NCBI GenBank assembly: GCA_008921705.1
Contig: VFFE01007624.1
Coordinates: forward strand, 1,343,124 to 1,407,123
Direction of reading: 5' to 3'
DNA from: Burhinus oedicnemus
Lineage: Eukaryota; Chordata; Aves; Charadriiformes; Burhinidae
Length of the DNA stretch: 64,000 nucleotides
Part shown: positions 14,580-27,842 of the stretch, piece after piece
Numbering within the stretch: the first letter of the stretch is position 1
How the letters are laid out: each line of letters starts with the position of its first letter
The notes under the pieces: model-generated
What the model saw: the letters and a program-made list of their open reading frames with translations, nothing else
The model's database searches: none
Told to the model about the DNA's origin: nothing
Position numbers and translations under genes: made by a program

Positions 14580-14595
14580 TTTTTTTTTTTTTTTT
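14580..14595 (+). repeat. Poly-T run (16 T)
   Basis: A second 16-base T homopolymer in intron 1, followed by aatctccc. There is no recognisable SINE or LINE body on either side. Confidence 0.8.
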
Positions 14596-17500
14596 AATCT
14601 CCCTAAGGCAAAAGTGCACTCTAGATGCAGTTATTGGTACAAAATAATTGCATTTGCTTTTTAATTGATGTAGGGAAGGGGTAATTCAGTCTCTGAATCT
14701 TTTGTTTCTCTGGCTCTGCTTTACTTGGCCTATTTACCTGTTTCTCCACTACTCCAGGTCAGACACAAGCGGCGCCGTTCAGCCTTTGGGGCATCGGTTC
14801 GAGGCAGCAACCAGTCTGAAAAGGAAGAACCGGTTTGCTGTGGGAGTGAGCGGGCTGGCGTGGTTTCAGGGTGATAAGGCACGGAGCGGAGACAGCTTTG
14901 CCTCGGCTGGAGGGCACGGTGGCCAAACGGAGCGTCGGAGCTGGGCTGGCGTGGGCTGGAGCGGGGAGAGGGCAGGTCTTTTGAGCAGTCTGTCTGGCCC
15001 TGAGGGATGGAGGCGTGTTAATTCTCTCCGTATAGAGCGTATCGAAGACTTAACCAGGAGGAGGGTGTCCATATTTAAATAAAGGTATCACCTTTCCTAC
15101 ATGCTTCTAGGTACAAGGTTCCCTGCGAGAAATCCCAAATTCCCACTGAGATGCGTATTGGATCAGGTCACTGTGGGTGCTGGAAAAAAAAATAATAACT
15201 TTGATTTGTTGTAATCCATTTGATTTCATCTGACAATGAACATGTAGATGTTTTGCAGAGTAGACAGCTAGCAGAGGGTGACACATTTTCTGCCATCCCA
15301 AAACACTTAATTGGTGCATCAATTCCCCTCATCCAGGGGGAATGACAGGCGGTGGGAATGAAATGCGCTCTGCTAGAGTTTTCTTTTGCACAAGTTCCTT
15401 TTGGCAACATTTTTACTCCAAACTTGGACCTTTTGTGTGTCTGTCAAAAGGAAGCAGTGCAGATGGACATGTATAGTTCAAGACACGATGCTCTATTTCT
15501 GTTGTTTGATTGTCATGTCTCTTGGGATTCTGTAGCTTGTTAAATCATCTCACAAAAGAAAAAGGGGGAGGGAAAATACAGTGCGAGGCTGCCAGCTGTA
15601 GCCAGCTCAGCGCTGCCGCATGAGCTGCGTGGTAATTTTTGATTAGGAATTTGTGGTTGCTTCCATGTCTCTGCGAGTGCTGGATGGAGGGAAGGCAAAG
15701 GGCAAGTCTTGCACCTTTCTAACAAATTGTATTTCAGCAGAACTTGGGAGCCTGCACCGCCTACATGTGTCCTGCTAATTTTCTCTGCATCTAATTTTTT
15801 TTTTTTTCTAAATACTGCATTTTCTTCCACTTAGTTGCATATTCTCCAGCACTGTGGAAACAGTAAAGCTTAGCTTCAAATGAAGGGTGAGGAACACTTA
15901 CCTTAGCGATGCTCCTAGTTCCAGTTCGCAATTCTGTGGTATTGTCAGCTCCAGGCTGTTTTCTATGACATTCATAATGCTGCTCAGTTTATTGAATTTC
16001 TGCAGGAATGTTTTGCTTCCTTTTGCTCAATCCTCAAACCCCCATCTAGTCAGATGCAAAAGAGGAGAATGCATTGCAAAACTGGTATTTAGTAAACCTC
16101 GTTAAGAGGTTTATAAGCATTTTGCAAATGCTGTCAAATTTCTGTCCTCTCTTGGAGGTCAGTTTCCCCACCCAGAAAAAGCAGGGCAGCTTTTTCAGTG
16201 CTTCAGGTAAAATCCTGCATCTGCGTGTTGGGCGGTCAAGGCTTGCTCCCTGACAAATGTAGGCACTCCCGGTTGAGAATACTGGTATTAAAGTACTAGT
16301 GGAGAAGGCAGCTGGCATTCTGTTACGTGCGTTAGAGGCTAAACGCAAACTCTCTTTTTTAAAACGACTCCAGTGCGCATTTTCCCTTCTCTTTCCTTCT
16401 GAAATCTCCTCATCTCTTCTGAGTTTTGTCTTCAGTTGAGCTAAGTGCCACAGTCCTCAGGCATGGTGGTGTTTGTGAGCTGCAGATGTGAAGGACCTAT
16501 GGGTGATGCCATTTTGATGTCACCCTCCCATTTTCCCTTGTCTTCCCCTACCCACACGCCGTCCTTGGACCATGGGGAGGGGGATGCTCCCGACGCTGTA
16601 GACAGCAGAAACCCAAGCTCCTGGCCACTCTCCTGGAAGACACTGCTTGGCTTTCTCTGCCTCGGTGGTTGAAATTTTTTGCACTTCTTTTCTAAAAGCT
16701 TTGTTTAGATCTGGCCCCTGTGGTCAGTGCCAGCGTGCAGAACCCGAGTTGTATGTGAACTCTGCTCCATTGCATGTAATCAGCTGGAAACGCTCCCATA
16801 ATGGGAGCAGATTGCAGAGCGAGTGTCTGTAATGCTTTTAAGAATAAAGGGCAGCATACGCACTCAAACCAGACCTGTTTTTTCCCTCTCCTGCAGCTAT
16901 TTATTTTGCCTCCTGCTCGGAGGGGTTCTTTGATGTAGCATAACATGCACGCGTGACCCGTCCTTTCTGTCTCCCATTGCGTAATGCAGGGGGTGACAGA
17001 CCCCACTGTCGCCCCCCACCATACATTAAGTTTAAAGAAATGCATTTCCACTGCCAGGAGGCATCTGTAAGGGTAGGGCTGCCCTCTTCCTAGTGGAGAA
17101 CTTCAGCTTGGATGGATGCTTTTCTATTAGCGATGCCAACCTTATCTTGTCCCTTTATAGCGTGAGCCTGCAAACCCAGAGGTTAAATGTGTGGTTGTCG
17201 TAGTTCTTACACCAACCCAAAACAGCCTCCTCCTGGAAATGAGGAGTGGGAGTTGGTAGGCTGCTTTTGAGAGAAATAGATAAGCTTACCTTTTTCCTTT
17301 TACAGTTCCCGAACCGATCCTTCACGGGGTTGCTGCTGCTCTGAAAACTCCGATCTCCTGCTGCCTGCCCTTAGCCAGTCGCCGCGTCTGCGGAGCGAGT
17401 GGTTTTGCTCTCTTCATAAAGAGAAGGACCAGTTTGGCCATTAGAGGATCAGTTGCTGCACGGTATTGCTCCCCTAGTTGAAATGCTGGCTTTTTCACAG

Positions 17501-20500
17501 CACGCTGTTCACCTTACGCTGGCTGAGCTGCCCGTCGGTGTTGGGCAATGAGGCTGGCGCTGTTAGCAATCGTCGTTCCCAACTATTGCTTCACACTGAA
17601 AATGAGCTGGCAAAGTGGAAGCACTTTACGGGTGGGAGCTTGGGGTCTCGTACTGTGCAGAGGGACGGGCACGGACTCTGGCTGCCGCTGTGTGTCAGCC
17701 AGAAAGTCGGACTGAACGTGAGCATTTTCCCCCAAATCCCTTGCCGGTAGCTCTGCCTTCGCTGCTGGGTACCTTGAGAGCAAGTGTCTGAACATGGAGC
17801 CTGAGCTGCGGCAGCTCTCGGGCTGGATCGTGGGGTTGTGCAATGTCAGCTGGGTCATTTTCACATGTCCTGCCCTTATTAATGTCCCCACTTTTCCCCA
17901 TCCTTTCTGGCACCATGTACTTGAACTCATGATCCTATGGCTTTGAGGAAAATTCACCTTGTTAAACCTTTTTTGGCTCTAATTTCTCTGGTGGGATGTA
18001 GGGAAGGGGTTGGGTTTCGTCCTCTGACCGTTTAGCTCTTAACTTCTGTGCCACACACATGCAAAGTTGGCATTGCCAAATAATTGGCAAGTACTAAAGA
18101 ACGAGCCCTGAGGCTTTCAAGACAGAATGGCTTGAAGCTCCTCATTCTGGTCCTGATGCTGTAGAGGAAAGGGAAGGTGTACCCAGAGGTGAAATGGCCA
18201 AAGGTTTGTCTTGCTGCTCAGACTTTACGTGGCATCAGTGTCCCCCAGCAGCTGCTTTTTCAGTTGTGCTTACCATCAGCTCTGTCTTGCAGGTATTAAC
18301 ACGTTCCTTCCATGCGTATTTCATTTAGTACAATAGGATTAAGTCTTTTAATCTGTCCTGTATATTTGGTCCGTCAGTTTAGCATGCTTAGTAATATGGA
18401 AAGTACCCTACTCCAGGGAAGGGTAGGGATAACCGTGGGCCTTAAATGTGGCATTAGCCATAACCGTAAGCTATTCTGTCGCTGTTGGAGTGGTTCACTG
18501 TGTTGTCTACACATCTGTTTCTTAAGTGTGATAGAAGGTAAATTGGAAGTCCTGTAACTCCCACAGGTAAAGCGTGTGCCTTCCTCCTCCTGGCGCATTG
18601 AAAAGCCTGTCTCTGGATTTTTTTTTTTTGCAGTGAGCTAGATGTGACCCAGGGTTGGAAATATGCAGGATTTCAGTGTGATGGTGGGCACTGAAGAGTC
18701 ACTTGTTTGCTGGAGTCACTCGTTTTGCCTCCAGTAAAAAAAAAACCAAGGAGAATTTCAGAAAAAAATGCTTTTAAGCCTCTCCTCCGAGTGGTTGGAT
18801 GTTATTAGCCAGTTGATGTGTAGGATGCGTGTAGTGGTTTGGGGGAGGTGCGGATACCAATTAAATAGCAGCAGAACCGCCTTCTTGCTTGTGCCATGAT
18901 GGAAGCGGTCTCTGGAGAGCAAGGGGAAAGGAACCAAGTGGGATGATGGCCAAAATCCCATAACGGAATGGGTGCAGATGGATGCTGCCGTACGCGTTTG
19001 GAGCTGAATGGCCATGCTGGCTCCTCGAGGACTCGGTCAATGATCACCCTGACACTGTCGTTCTTGGTGTGTGCCTGTGGAGGTGGTTTGCTTCCCCTGC
19101 TGTGTTCTCAAAGACACGTTCCCACCATCGCCTCTTCTGAACACACGGATTCTCCTCTCTTGGGGAAACTTCAGCTCTGCATCCTGCTGCTGGAAACTGG
19201 GCAGTATGGCAGCTCCGCTCTAGAGGAAGTTACGTTTTTCTCATGTGCCAAACCTACTTCTTTTGGCCAAAATTTTGAAAGAAATCCAGATGCATGTAGG
19301 AGAGCAAAAAGTCACTAGTAAAAATTCACCCCCAATTTTTCTTTGTTATTGTAACATTACAGAGCTGTACTGTGGTTTCTCCTTCCAACCACACTCTTTC
19401 CTTCCAGAGAACTAGCTGAGATCGGAGATTTGCTCTCCCATCTTTGATTTGTGTACATATCCATGAATTTTCCTGTTTGATGCGATGATGAAGTTTAAGT
19501 CTTATACTGTCACTTAACTGTCCCTCTTCAAAATTTGAGTGTCAGGAAATTCTGGGTGGTTGTTTCCATTAGAAGTTGCAGATGTGTAGTTAAGATTTGC
19601 TGATGCTGTTGAGTACTTCTTCACGAAGATCCTGATCTAAACTTGATCTAACATCTGTTGAAACAAAGTCCACGGGGAAGTGTGAGTTGACGCTGCAGCT
19701 ACTAGGTGAGATGAGAGTGTGCCCTGCCACGTAGAGCTGTGCGTTGTATGCAAACAGACCTACATGTGCGAATTAAAGGGAGTTTTGTGGATACAGCTGT
19801 TGAAAACACTTATTACTTCCATAAAACTTGCTCGATACACAAATGCAGCTGCAAAATAAACAAATTCTCCCTATAAGCATGTCCATAAATCTGGAAGCTG
19901 CTCTTCGGTGAGGACACTACCCATTCGAGGAGATCTTTCTATACTGCAGCGTAATACTTTCAGCAGGCTTCCACTGAGTTTAGTTTTCAAGATTTCTTAG
20001 GTATTTGTGCACACAAACGTATGCACTGGGAAACTGTATTCCTTTTCGTGCGCTTGAAAGGAATTTTCTGGAAATAGCTGCCTGCAGTTAGAGAGGGGAG
20101 AAGCACCTCCAGCAGGCACCGAATTCTTCTTTGCAATGTGTATTCTGCATGTCTTCACCTGTTTGCTCTAATTGGAAACACAATTGTCGTTCCTTGATAG
20201 ATTGACTGCCTGACTCAGCTCTGTCTGGTGTAAGCCTACGTTTCTGTCAGGAAAGAAGGTATGTTCCGACAATGTGGAAAAACAGAGACAGTAAGATCTC
20301 GTATTGCTGCCCCGTGGATCTCTGAAAATAGTTTTGTTACCTCTACCGTTTAGTCCTGCTTTGCTTGGGCTGACACAACATTAATCCCGTAGCTGCGAGG
20401 TCAAGACTCTGCTGATGGCAAGACGTGAATCCTCCCCACGTTAACGGTGTCTTCCCTGCAGAGACGTGGGGATAATTCTGTCTTGGAAGGAGCCTGGAGT

Positions 20501-22939
20501 TAGCATGCTCTGTCGGTTTAGGAATGATGCTCACCAGTCTGCTGCATCCAGGTTCAACAGGCTCCAAGTGGCTGCACGTTTAATGCACGTGCCCCTTAAC
20601 TTTGACTTTAACCTACGCACCGCGTCTCAAGTATCCAGATTTCCTGGAATGGCGTGTTCAAATCCCAGTAGGATCAATTTGTCTGCTCTGGCGGTTTCGT
20701 TCTTTTTGTGTTTCAAAACTGGATGCTTTGCACAGATGTTTATGATCCCAGTGTTCTTTCCTTATAGGTGTTGCTTTCCTGCTCCTGCGTGTTAATTGCC
20801 AGCAAAATTTTTGCTTTGCAGCCCTGAACTAATGGCACTTCAGCGGTGATTTTTCACATACCATAGGTGCTTTCTGGAACAGAGAGGTATTAAAAACAGC
20901 GCGTAAATCTGTGCTGATGCTGTAGCAGCCGGGCAGTACTGTACTCTTCAGTGACTTAATTCTTGTGCGTGGGGTCAGCGGTCTACCATTTCCTCTAATT
21001 TTAGATTTTTTTTTTTTAAGCACAGCAGTGAGGACCGGGTGAGTCCCAGCAGGAGGAAACATGGGCCAGTAATATCTCATAACCAGTTGAAGATGACACA
21101 CTGGGCATTGCATCTTTTGAGTTGTCTGTCGTCGGAGGGCTGACAGCCCTGTAAATCCAGATCTGCTTTTTAATTTACCCGTAATCATTCGAGCTCTGTA
21201 ATCCTTTTCCGATTCATTTTGCCATCAAGGTTTATCAGTGTAACTTACTGCTTGCAGCGTGAAGGATTTTTCCACGCTTCTCCTGACAGCTTTGGGAATA
21301 CACTCTGCTCTGACTTCCCGGCTTCTTTCAGTGTGAAAAGCTGGTTGAGAGCTTCAGCTCTCCTGAGGTCTGGCAGGCTGTATGATCTATGGATACCATC
21401 TTTGCTGACAGTTCTTCTTGCATGTGTTTTTCCCAAGTCTAGAGGCACTTGAGAAGCACGTGTAGTATTAGCTCAGATCATTCAGCTTCTTCCCTTTCAT
21501 TTAACATATGAAGTTGCATTTTTAGCCTTGTCAGTCAAGAAGAAAATTTTGTTCTGAATTGTTGCCAACAAAAAAAATAAATCAAATGCGACAACCAAAG
21601 TCAAACAACAAATCCAACAGAAACAGTCTGTACCTCTCCCCTTGCAGCCCCTTGGCCCTTAACAGAGCTCTTCTGCATCAGGTAGAAGGTAATTACTGTA
21701 TTTGGTTGTAAAATGCCTGGCAGCATCATCGTGTTTGAAGTGCTAAATGTGGATTACTGTACTTTATTTTTTCCAATAGAAAAATAGAGGCAGTAATGTT
21801 AGTGGGAGAATTTTATATACAGCAAATGCTTCCTGTGGAGGACTGGAACGTGAGGTGAGACTTCTGCCTGTGTTTAAAATGCCTGAATTCTCTGCAAAGC
21901 ATTATATAATTATCCACTATATTAAATGGCCACCCACATTTTCTATAGTATGTCTGAATTTGTTTTTGTAACTGATAAGATGCTACAGCTGTAAAATGAC
22001 AATGCCAAACTCTTAAATGTTATACTTTTAGAGCCAACTCTGCTGCAGTTAGTGGAAAACACTAACAGAGGCAGAAAGCACAGTTTTTGTCAGGTGTTCT
22101 AGGATAAGCTGAAAGCGGCAGCCAGAATTAAGCTCCCGTTGAGCTAGGTGCTCTGCAAACTCTCCGGGCCTGAGCAGAACAGACCAGGCAGATGCAGAGA
22201 TTGTATGTTCCTTGGTTTGTTGGGTGGAGGACAGTCAAGTTTGGAAGGAATCTGCTGAACAGAGAGAAGGGGGGGACGTGAAAGGTGTAAGAGGATGATA
22301 GTGCGGACAAGAGTATAGGAAGAAGGCAGCTTTGGGTGGGAGCAATCATCCCAACTGACTGCTTGCTTTATAGCAAAGAAGAATCTGGACAAAGAAGCTG
22401 AGTGTAGAAGCCAAAGATCACCACTTTGGCTTCCTTTGTTGTCTCTCCGATAGCTGGAATCTAACCGGATTGCTCTCCGCGGTCTTTCCTGAAGCCTGCC
22501 AAGAGGGGCTGAGAAAGTATGGCTTGGGATCTAGCCACGCTCTCCCCTGCCCCAGGAATACTCTACTTCAATCTTCTCCAGCCTTGCGTCAGCAGTTTAT
22601 TTTTGGAAAGGCTATTGTATTATCTAGTGGTTGAGGCATGCAAGGAGAGGGGTCGCAGCTCCGTTATGAGCCCTACCATGGGGAGATGGGCGGCACGCTG
22701 CCGTTCTCACTCTACAGAAACATTTAAGTGCGCTTTCCAAACCTAATGTCCTGCACAGAGCATTTGAGTTGTTTGTATTACCAGTCTATAAGCAGGAAAT
22801 ACCAAAAAATGCAAGAATCTAGCAGTTGTGTGGATATTAATAGCCGAGATGTGTGTATTGACTTGCTTGTGATGTCCTCGGGGCAATGGACTGGGAGTTA
22901 ATCCGCCTCCAGCCTTAACCGCCCTCGTGACACTCTGTC

Positions 22940-23100
22940 TCTAAGGCATTGAACTAAGTCTCCAAACATCTGGGACCAGTTCTTGGCTACTTTAAACTTC
23001 CTTTGTGACCTTGGGCCGAGCTGCTCATGTGCACTGGTTTCTTGTCTCTAAAGCAGTGATAGTATGGTGCCTTTCCTCTTCAGTGTTGGGTATGTAAACA
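22940..23100 (+). mobile_element. MIR-type SINE relic (sense)
   Basis: The stretch contains the MIR core order: gggaccagttcttggctac, then ttgtgaccttgggcc, then a degenerate 'ctcagtttc...tctgtaaaa' block (ggtttcttgtctctaaagcag), then atagtatggtgcc. MIR is an ancient tRNA-derived SINE found across amniotes. This copy is heavily diverged. Identification rests on motif order, not an alignment. Confidence 0.6.
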
Positions 23101-23904
23101 CACAGGGGAGCAATGGCCTCTGTCTGCTCTGCGCGAGTAAGAGCACTAGTCCCTGAAGTCTCTGGGTGCTCCTGTAATCCAGGTAAGTGAGACTATAAAT
23201 CAGCTCTCACGCTCGTCCTTTGACTTGAAAACATTGCGTTGTTTTTTAGGTGGCTTGGCCTCTGCTCTAGCCCACTGACCCAGACAATTTCGTGAGTAAA
23301 GTTACTACAGTCAGGAAGGAAGAAATGGAAAAGCAAGAGGACAAATATGGTCTTGTTTAAAGGAACCGTTGGGTTTTATCATGACCTAGAGCAATGTGCT
23401 TTATTCAGCAATTTTTACAAACAGGAAGCTCTATTTAAAAGGCTGCAGCACTTGCTGAATCATGGAGCAGGAGAAAACTGAAGAATTAGTTTGAACAGAG
23501 TAGATTTTGCAATTTTCAGAGCTTTTCTTCTATCTGTAATATTCAGTCTTAGTTGCCTTAAACAGACACATCAGAAACATTGTTAGAACACTACCCTGGT
23601 GCACCAAAAGGGAGGTGGAATCTAGGTAATCATTTGAGAAGTTTGCTTTCATAACGGAGACTGCTAATATAAAAGCAAACCCCCTCTTTGATGTGAAGGG
23701 GTTTTGGGGGGTTGGGGGAGAAAAGAAAGCAAACGGTGGTGGTAGTCGAATTGGCTCCAGACCTTCTCTGAGCTTTATTGGAGACTTGTATTTACAGCAT
23801 TCTCCTTCCTGTGCCAGGATCTGTTTTTCTGTTTAATCAGAAACAGCCCAAAATCACACTGTACATAGATAGTACTCGGCTTTGTACTCTGTTTCTCTCA
23901 TCGC

Positions 23905-24020
23905 TGTATTTCCATTTTACAGATGGGGAAAACTGAGGTCTGGAAGTAGAGCTTTGCCCAAGGCTATGTAGTGCAGCGGGGAGTAAAGCCCTCGTGGCTT
24001 CCAGAGTCGTCATCTACACC
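23905..24020 (-). mobile_element. MIR-type SINE relic (antisense)
   Basis: Reads as the reverse complement of a MIR 3' half: ccattttacagatggggaaa, then actgaggtctgg, then gctttgcccaaggctatgtag, then a diverged 'agccctcgtggcttccagag'. This block order is the hallmark of an antisense MIR. The boundaries are approximate. Confidence 0.7.
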
Positions 24021-25322
24021 CAGCTTGCAAGGCTTGAAGAGTATCGCAGTTGTCTGGCATTAGGATTTCCTGCATTTTGTTCTGTCTTGTCTATTTTTGC
24101 CAAAGGCAACGTTTATCCTGCCCTGTTTCGAATTACTTCCCCTCTGCCTTGTAAAATCCGGGCAACGGGTCTGTAAGTAGGTATTGTTAAGATAAAATGA
24201 TTCAGGCTTTACCACTGCATGATCTCACAGCGCCGTAAATAAGCGCTCATCTCTTTCTCATTTCATTTCTCATCTGCACGCCGTTGGAGGTAACACGTTC
24301 TAGGTGGAGATGCTGGCCCTGGGCCTTGCTGTGAGCGTCTGTGCCGTGGCCCAGCGGGACGTTAGCGACGTGAAGGGGAAACCCCTCTGAAAGGGATTGA
24401 GCCTGCCCAGCCGCTGCGGACTCCTGATTGCCCTGCAGTGATTTTTTGGGGGGGTTTTTTTGGTGCCTCCATAAAACCCACTTAGGTGAATCTTAATGTA
24501 TAATTTTTATTGTTCTCCGTGTTGTGACATGTGCTCGCGCTGGGCTGAACCAAGAGGAGTTAGACGCTATTCTGTATTTATTTGGCTGGTACGAGTTCCC
24601 AAAGTGGGGCTGGCTGAGCGGGGCTCCCCGTACCCATCAGCCTGACACCTCAAAGTCTCGCTGAGTTGTTCCTATTGACTTAAACCTCTTTAAATTTCTC
24701 TGTCTGGCCTGAAAAGACCTGACAGACTCACTTCAGAAGATCCAATTTTAATCCCAGAGTACCCACCTCTTCCCCGAGTGGTCTGAGGGGGTTTTCCTAA
24801 TATTTTAGATTAGAGCCTGGGCTGTGTTTCCAGTAGTTCTGCCACAGTTGCTAGGGATTTTGCCTGAGATGTCATTCGGATCAGATGCGGCAGACACTGC
24901 AAATAGGGCTCTGGAGGAATTGCAGTGTCTTTCAGAAGTAACATTCCCATGGTGGTGTTTTTCCAACTCCTAGTTTCTGCGGACCATAGTGGAGTTATTT
25001 TCCTGTGTTTAGATCGAACATGAGAAGCTTGGGATCTTATCTTAGTCTGTCACTGTAACGCTATGCGTTGCATAAATAAAAATGGGGTGAAAGATTTGGT
25101 TTCTGTTAACTCAGGAGAACTGTATGGCCTTCCTAGCAGAGCTGGAGGGGAGGAGGAGGGAAGAGACTGATATACTTCACTTCAGTCCTCACGTCTGAAT
25201 ATAAATAGTTCTCTTCTTGGATCCTTTCAGTCTGAACTTCTGGGTGATTTGACCTTTCTTTGATAAAAGCTTTCTTTATTTGCAAGAATAAAAGGGCAAA
25301 GGGGAGGAGAGGACACAGCGGA

Positions 25323-25338
25323 TTTATTTATTTATTTA
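25323..25338 (+). repeat. (TTTA)n microsatellite, about 4 units
   Basis: A short tttatttatttattta run within intron 1, too short to be highly unstable. Confidence 0.75.
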
Positions 25339-25534
25339 AAATATCTTAAAATCTTAGCACTTGATTTCTGCAGCACCCAGCGCTCGCTGTTGAACCAGCT
25401 CCATCCTGGGCTCCAGCTTCTCTCCTTCTCTGAGTTCCTTGACTGAACTTTGCATTCTACTCTAACGCGTTAACCAGAAAATTTCTAAGGAAGTTTATGG
25501 AAGTGTTTTCTCACAGGGAGACCGTGTTCTGGTG

Positions 25535-25625
25535 GAGACGGATATCCTGGGCTCCAGTCCCCGGTCCTGCCAACCGGGTGGATTGCTTTGAGCAAGTGAC
25601 TTGGTTTATGCCCGTAATGCCATTA
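25535..25625 (+). mobile_element. Possible MIR relic (sense), weak
   Basis: The order 'tcctgggctccagtccccggtcctgcc' then 'ttgctttgagcaagtgacttgg' resembles the middle of a MIR (contextual 'ctgggttcaaatcc...gctctgcc' and 'ttgggcaagtcactt'). The flanks are not recognisable, so this is tentative. Confidence 0.35.
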
Positions 25626-27761
25626 ACCTTGGTTTTTCTTCCTTCATAACTTCAGCTGAAATAAATACCTGTATTAAATGCTGCTGCTTTTTTCATACGT
25701 ACGCCCTGAAGCTTTTTGAGCTCAGCATCAAAACACAGCTCTGTTTAATGTGTAAAACCACTAGACTCTCTGGTTTTGGTCAGGTTAGCAGCCTGTGCAA
25801 GGGGATGCGCAGGCACAGTGTTTATAACTACTCCAGACTACACGCAAGTCTTCTGGCACTAGTTATAACCATTAATTGCCGCTTTAAATCCAGCAATAAA
25901 TTATTTGGGCAACCGCACTGCATGAGCCCACTGCCAAAAATAAACCGGAGCCTGAGAATTACTCAGGTTCCCTTCATAGTTCAGGACTGTTGCAGCTGGA
26001 TGGGGTAGGACACCTCCTGGATTCCACCTGATGGGTTTTTTTCGTGTCTCGCATATCTTCTGGACATAGGTTAAGCCATCACCTTGCAGATGATGTGAGA
26101 AGCACTTGGAATGCATTGCATGCGTGTATTGGTTTGCCATTCGCTTCTGAAGCGCGGGACAGTGTGTGGGAATGCCTCTGGATAAGCCTTCTGATCCTTT
26201 GCAAATTGGATTTTGTGGCTTAGTTCCCTCTCCTCTTGGATGAAGGTTCCCTGTAGCTGCCTCTCCTCTAGTGAAGCTTCCATCTGTCTCGGGTCTCAAA
26301 GCCTTTTATAATGTTCTGCTGGATCAGGAGTCGCTTGGAGGGGAGAGACTTTCCGTTTCAGAGCGTGTTCCTGAATCCCACCTGAAACGTGCTTGGGAGT
26401 AAGCGTGCTGCTTGGTTTACTTCTGAATTTCCACTTGGTCTGCACGAGATTCCTGTCGGTTTGGTGCCTTTCCTGCTGCTTTTATACACTGTTGGTATAG
26501 AGTTTTTTTCTGGCCAGGAGCCCTCTAGTAATGACTGTTATTTTAGAAAACCTAGTTACTGCTCGGGCTGCCTCTGCGTCGTACAATGAGTCGTAGCGAT
26601 TACATGCTGGGGAGGAAATGAAATGATCGGGAAAGGCCTGCTTCGTGAAGAGCAACAGTTGACTTTATTTTAAACCAATTAAATTGGGGATTAGAGGGTG
26701 CGGTTAAGTTCTACCCCTAGTTAAAGAAAACAATGCAGGAAAATGTACTGTATTAGCAAAAGCGTGATTGTCTAGGCTTGTAATAAATCCTGTATGATAT
26801 TTGAAAGTATTAACTTTAAGGCAGGCCAGCATACAAGGAATGATGGGTTGTAATGGAGAGGGCCGTCTTCAGGAAAGGCGAACGGTTTCGGTTTGCTTAT
26901 AAGAACATACTGATTTGAGTTCTCGCGCCCTTGCTGGGAAGGGGTGGTGGCACCGGTGAGGGGTGGCAGCAGAAACCACGCTCCTGTGACAGCACGCTCA
27001 AGAGCGGTGCCAGCTTCTTACACACGCGTTTCTCCACTGTTTTAAATAGGACACCTTGCAGGGGTTAGAGGGAAGATTAATCCTCTACAGGGTTAATCCT
27101 TAAATCCTTGGTGTTTGACTTTTGAACAAGGGAGGGAAGTTTAACAATATTCTCAGAAGTGCTCGGAGACCACCTACTCGTTCGTATAGGCTGCCAACAG
27201 CTGTCAGATGGAAATGATTTTTGGACAGTGAGAAGTCAGTATGGAATCACACTGGTGACCAAGAGCAGGCTCTGTATCCCACAGTCTTCCACTTGCACCC
27301 CTAGTGATTCTTGCCGTGGAGGGAAGAGGGTTTCCCAGACCCATCAAAATTCTTCAGGGGGGTGTGAATTAGCAGCGGGTTGATGCTTTACTGTCTCTTG
27401 TGGTTAACTTTAATAGGCACATGTTCCTCTGAAGATGCTTTTTGCCAAGCACGTTTATGGCTGAAAGATGTCTAGTAGCAGGAGAACGTGGGAGCTCTGA
27501 TTTAAAACCCGGATGGTTCGATAAAGCATCGAGCGGCGGATCCCTGTACCGGCTGTGCGCTTTGTGACACTAACCCCTCTGCTCGACGCAGTGCTGTGCC
27601 GTCTGTTCCCTGTATTACTGCTCTTAACCACAGCCGTCCAGCCGCTGGTTTGCTTCCAGATAACCACCTTGGTGTGAGAACTCTGCTGAAACTTGTCCTC
27701 GCCTGCTGTCCGTCTGTTTGGTGTATGCCTAAGTGTTCCCTGTACGTTTTCTGTCTTGCAG

Positions 27762-27842
27762 CATCTGGAGAGGGCCAAATGTGAACTGCGTTGACAGTAC
27801 TGGATACACTCCACTGCACCATGCTGCTTTGAATGGTCATAA
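27762..27842 (+). CDS. ANKS1A: ANKS1A exon 2: start of ankyrin-repeat array
   Basis: This 81-base exon lies between the acceptor ctgtcttgcag and the donor gtgagt. Its first base completes a codon begun in exon 1, 26 full codons follow, and its last two bases (AA) form Lys with exon 3. It reads [20 protein letters not shown], then AALNGHK. That is an ankyrin hairpin plus the TPLHHAA helix signature. Human ANKS1A is recalled as [20 protein letters not shown] here, so only the first residue differs. This is residues 1-27 of the in-window protein. The repeat is completed by exon 3. The ankyrin array acts in the cytoplasm as a protein-binding scaffold. The match and the phase agreement leave little doubt. 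Confidence 0.95.

Larger units (their letters stand above)
1..27761 (+). other. ANKS1A: Intron 1 (3' part) of ANKS1A; no supported gene
   Basis: This is at least 27.7 kb of non-coding sequence ending in the acceptor ctgtcttgcag at 27751-27761. I read all frames and both strands and found no conserved domain, no start with coding-like continuation and no exon with paired splice sites. Open frames here reach about 190 codons, mostly in the GC-rich start, and have the composition of chance ORFs. Contents noted separately are the G-rich start, two clear MIR-like relics and one weak one near 22.9-25.6 kb, short homopolymers and a TTTA run. No CR1 was recognised in this intron, which is sparse for an avian intron of this size. 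Confidence 0.75.

Noticed and set aside
14790..14815. tRNA B-box-like ggttcgaggc
   Set aside because: The remaining B-box bases (NTCC) are missing, there is no A-box at the right distance and no cloverleaf can be drawn.
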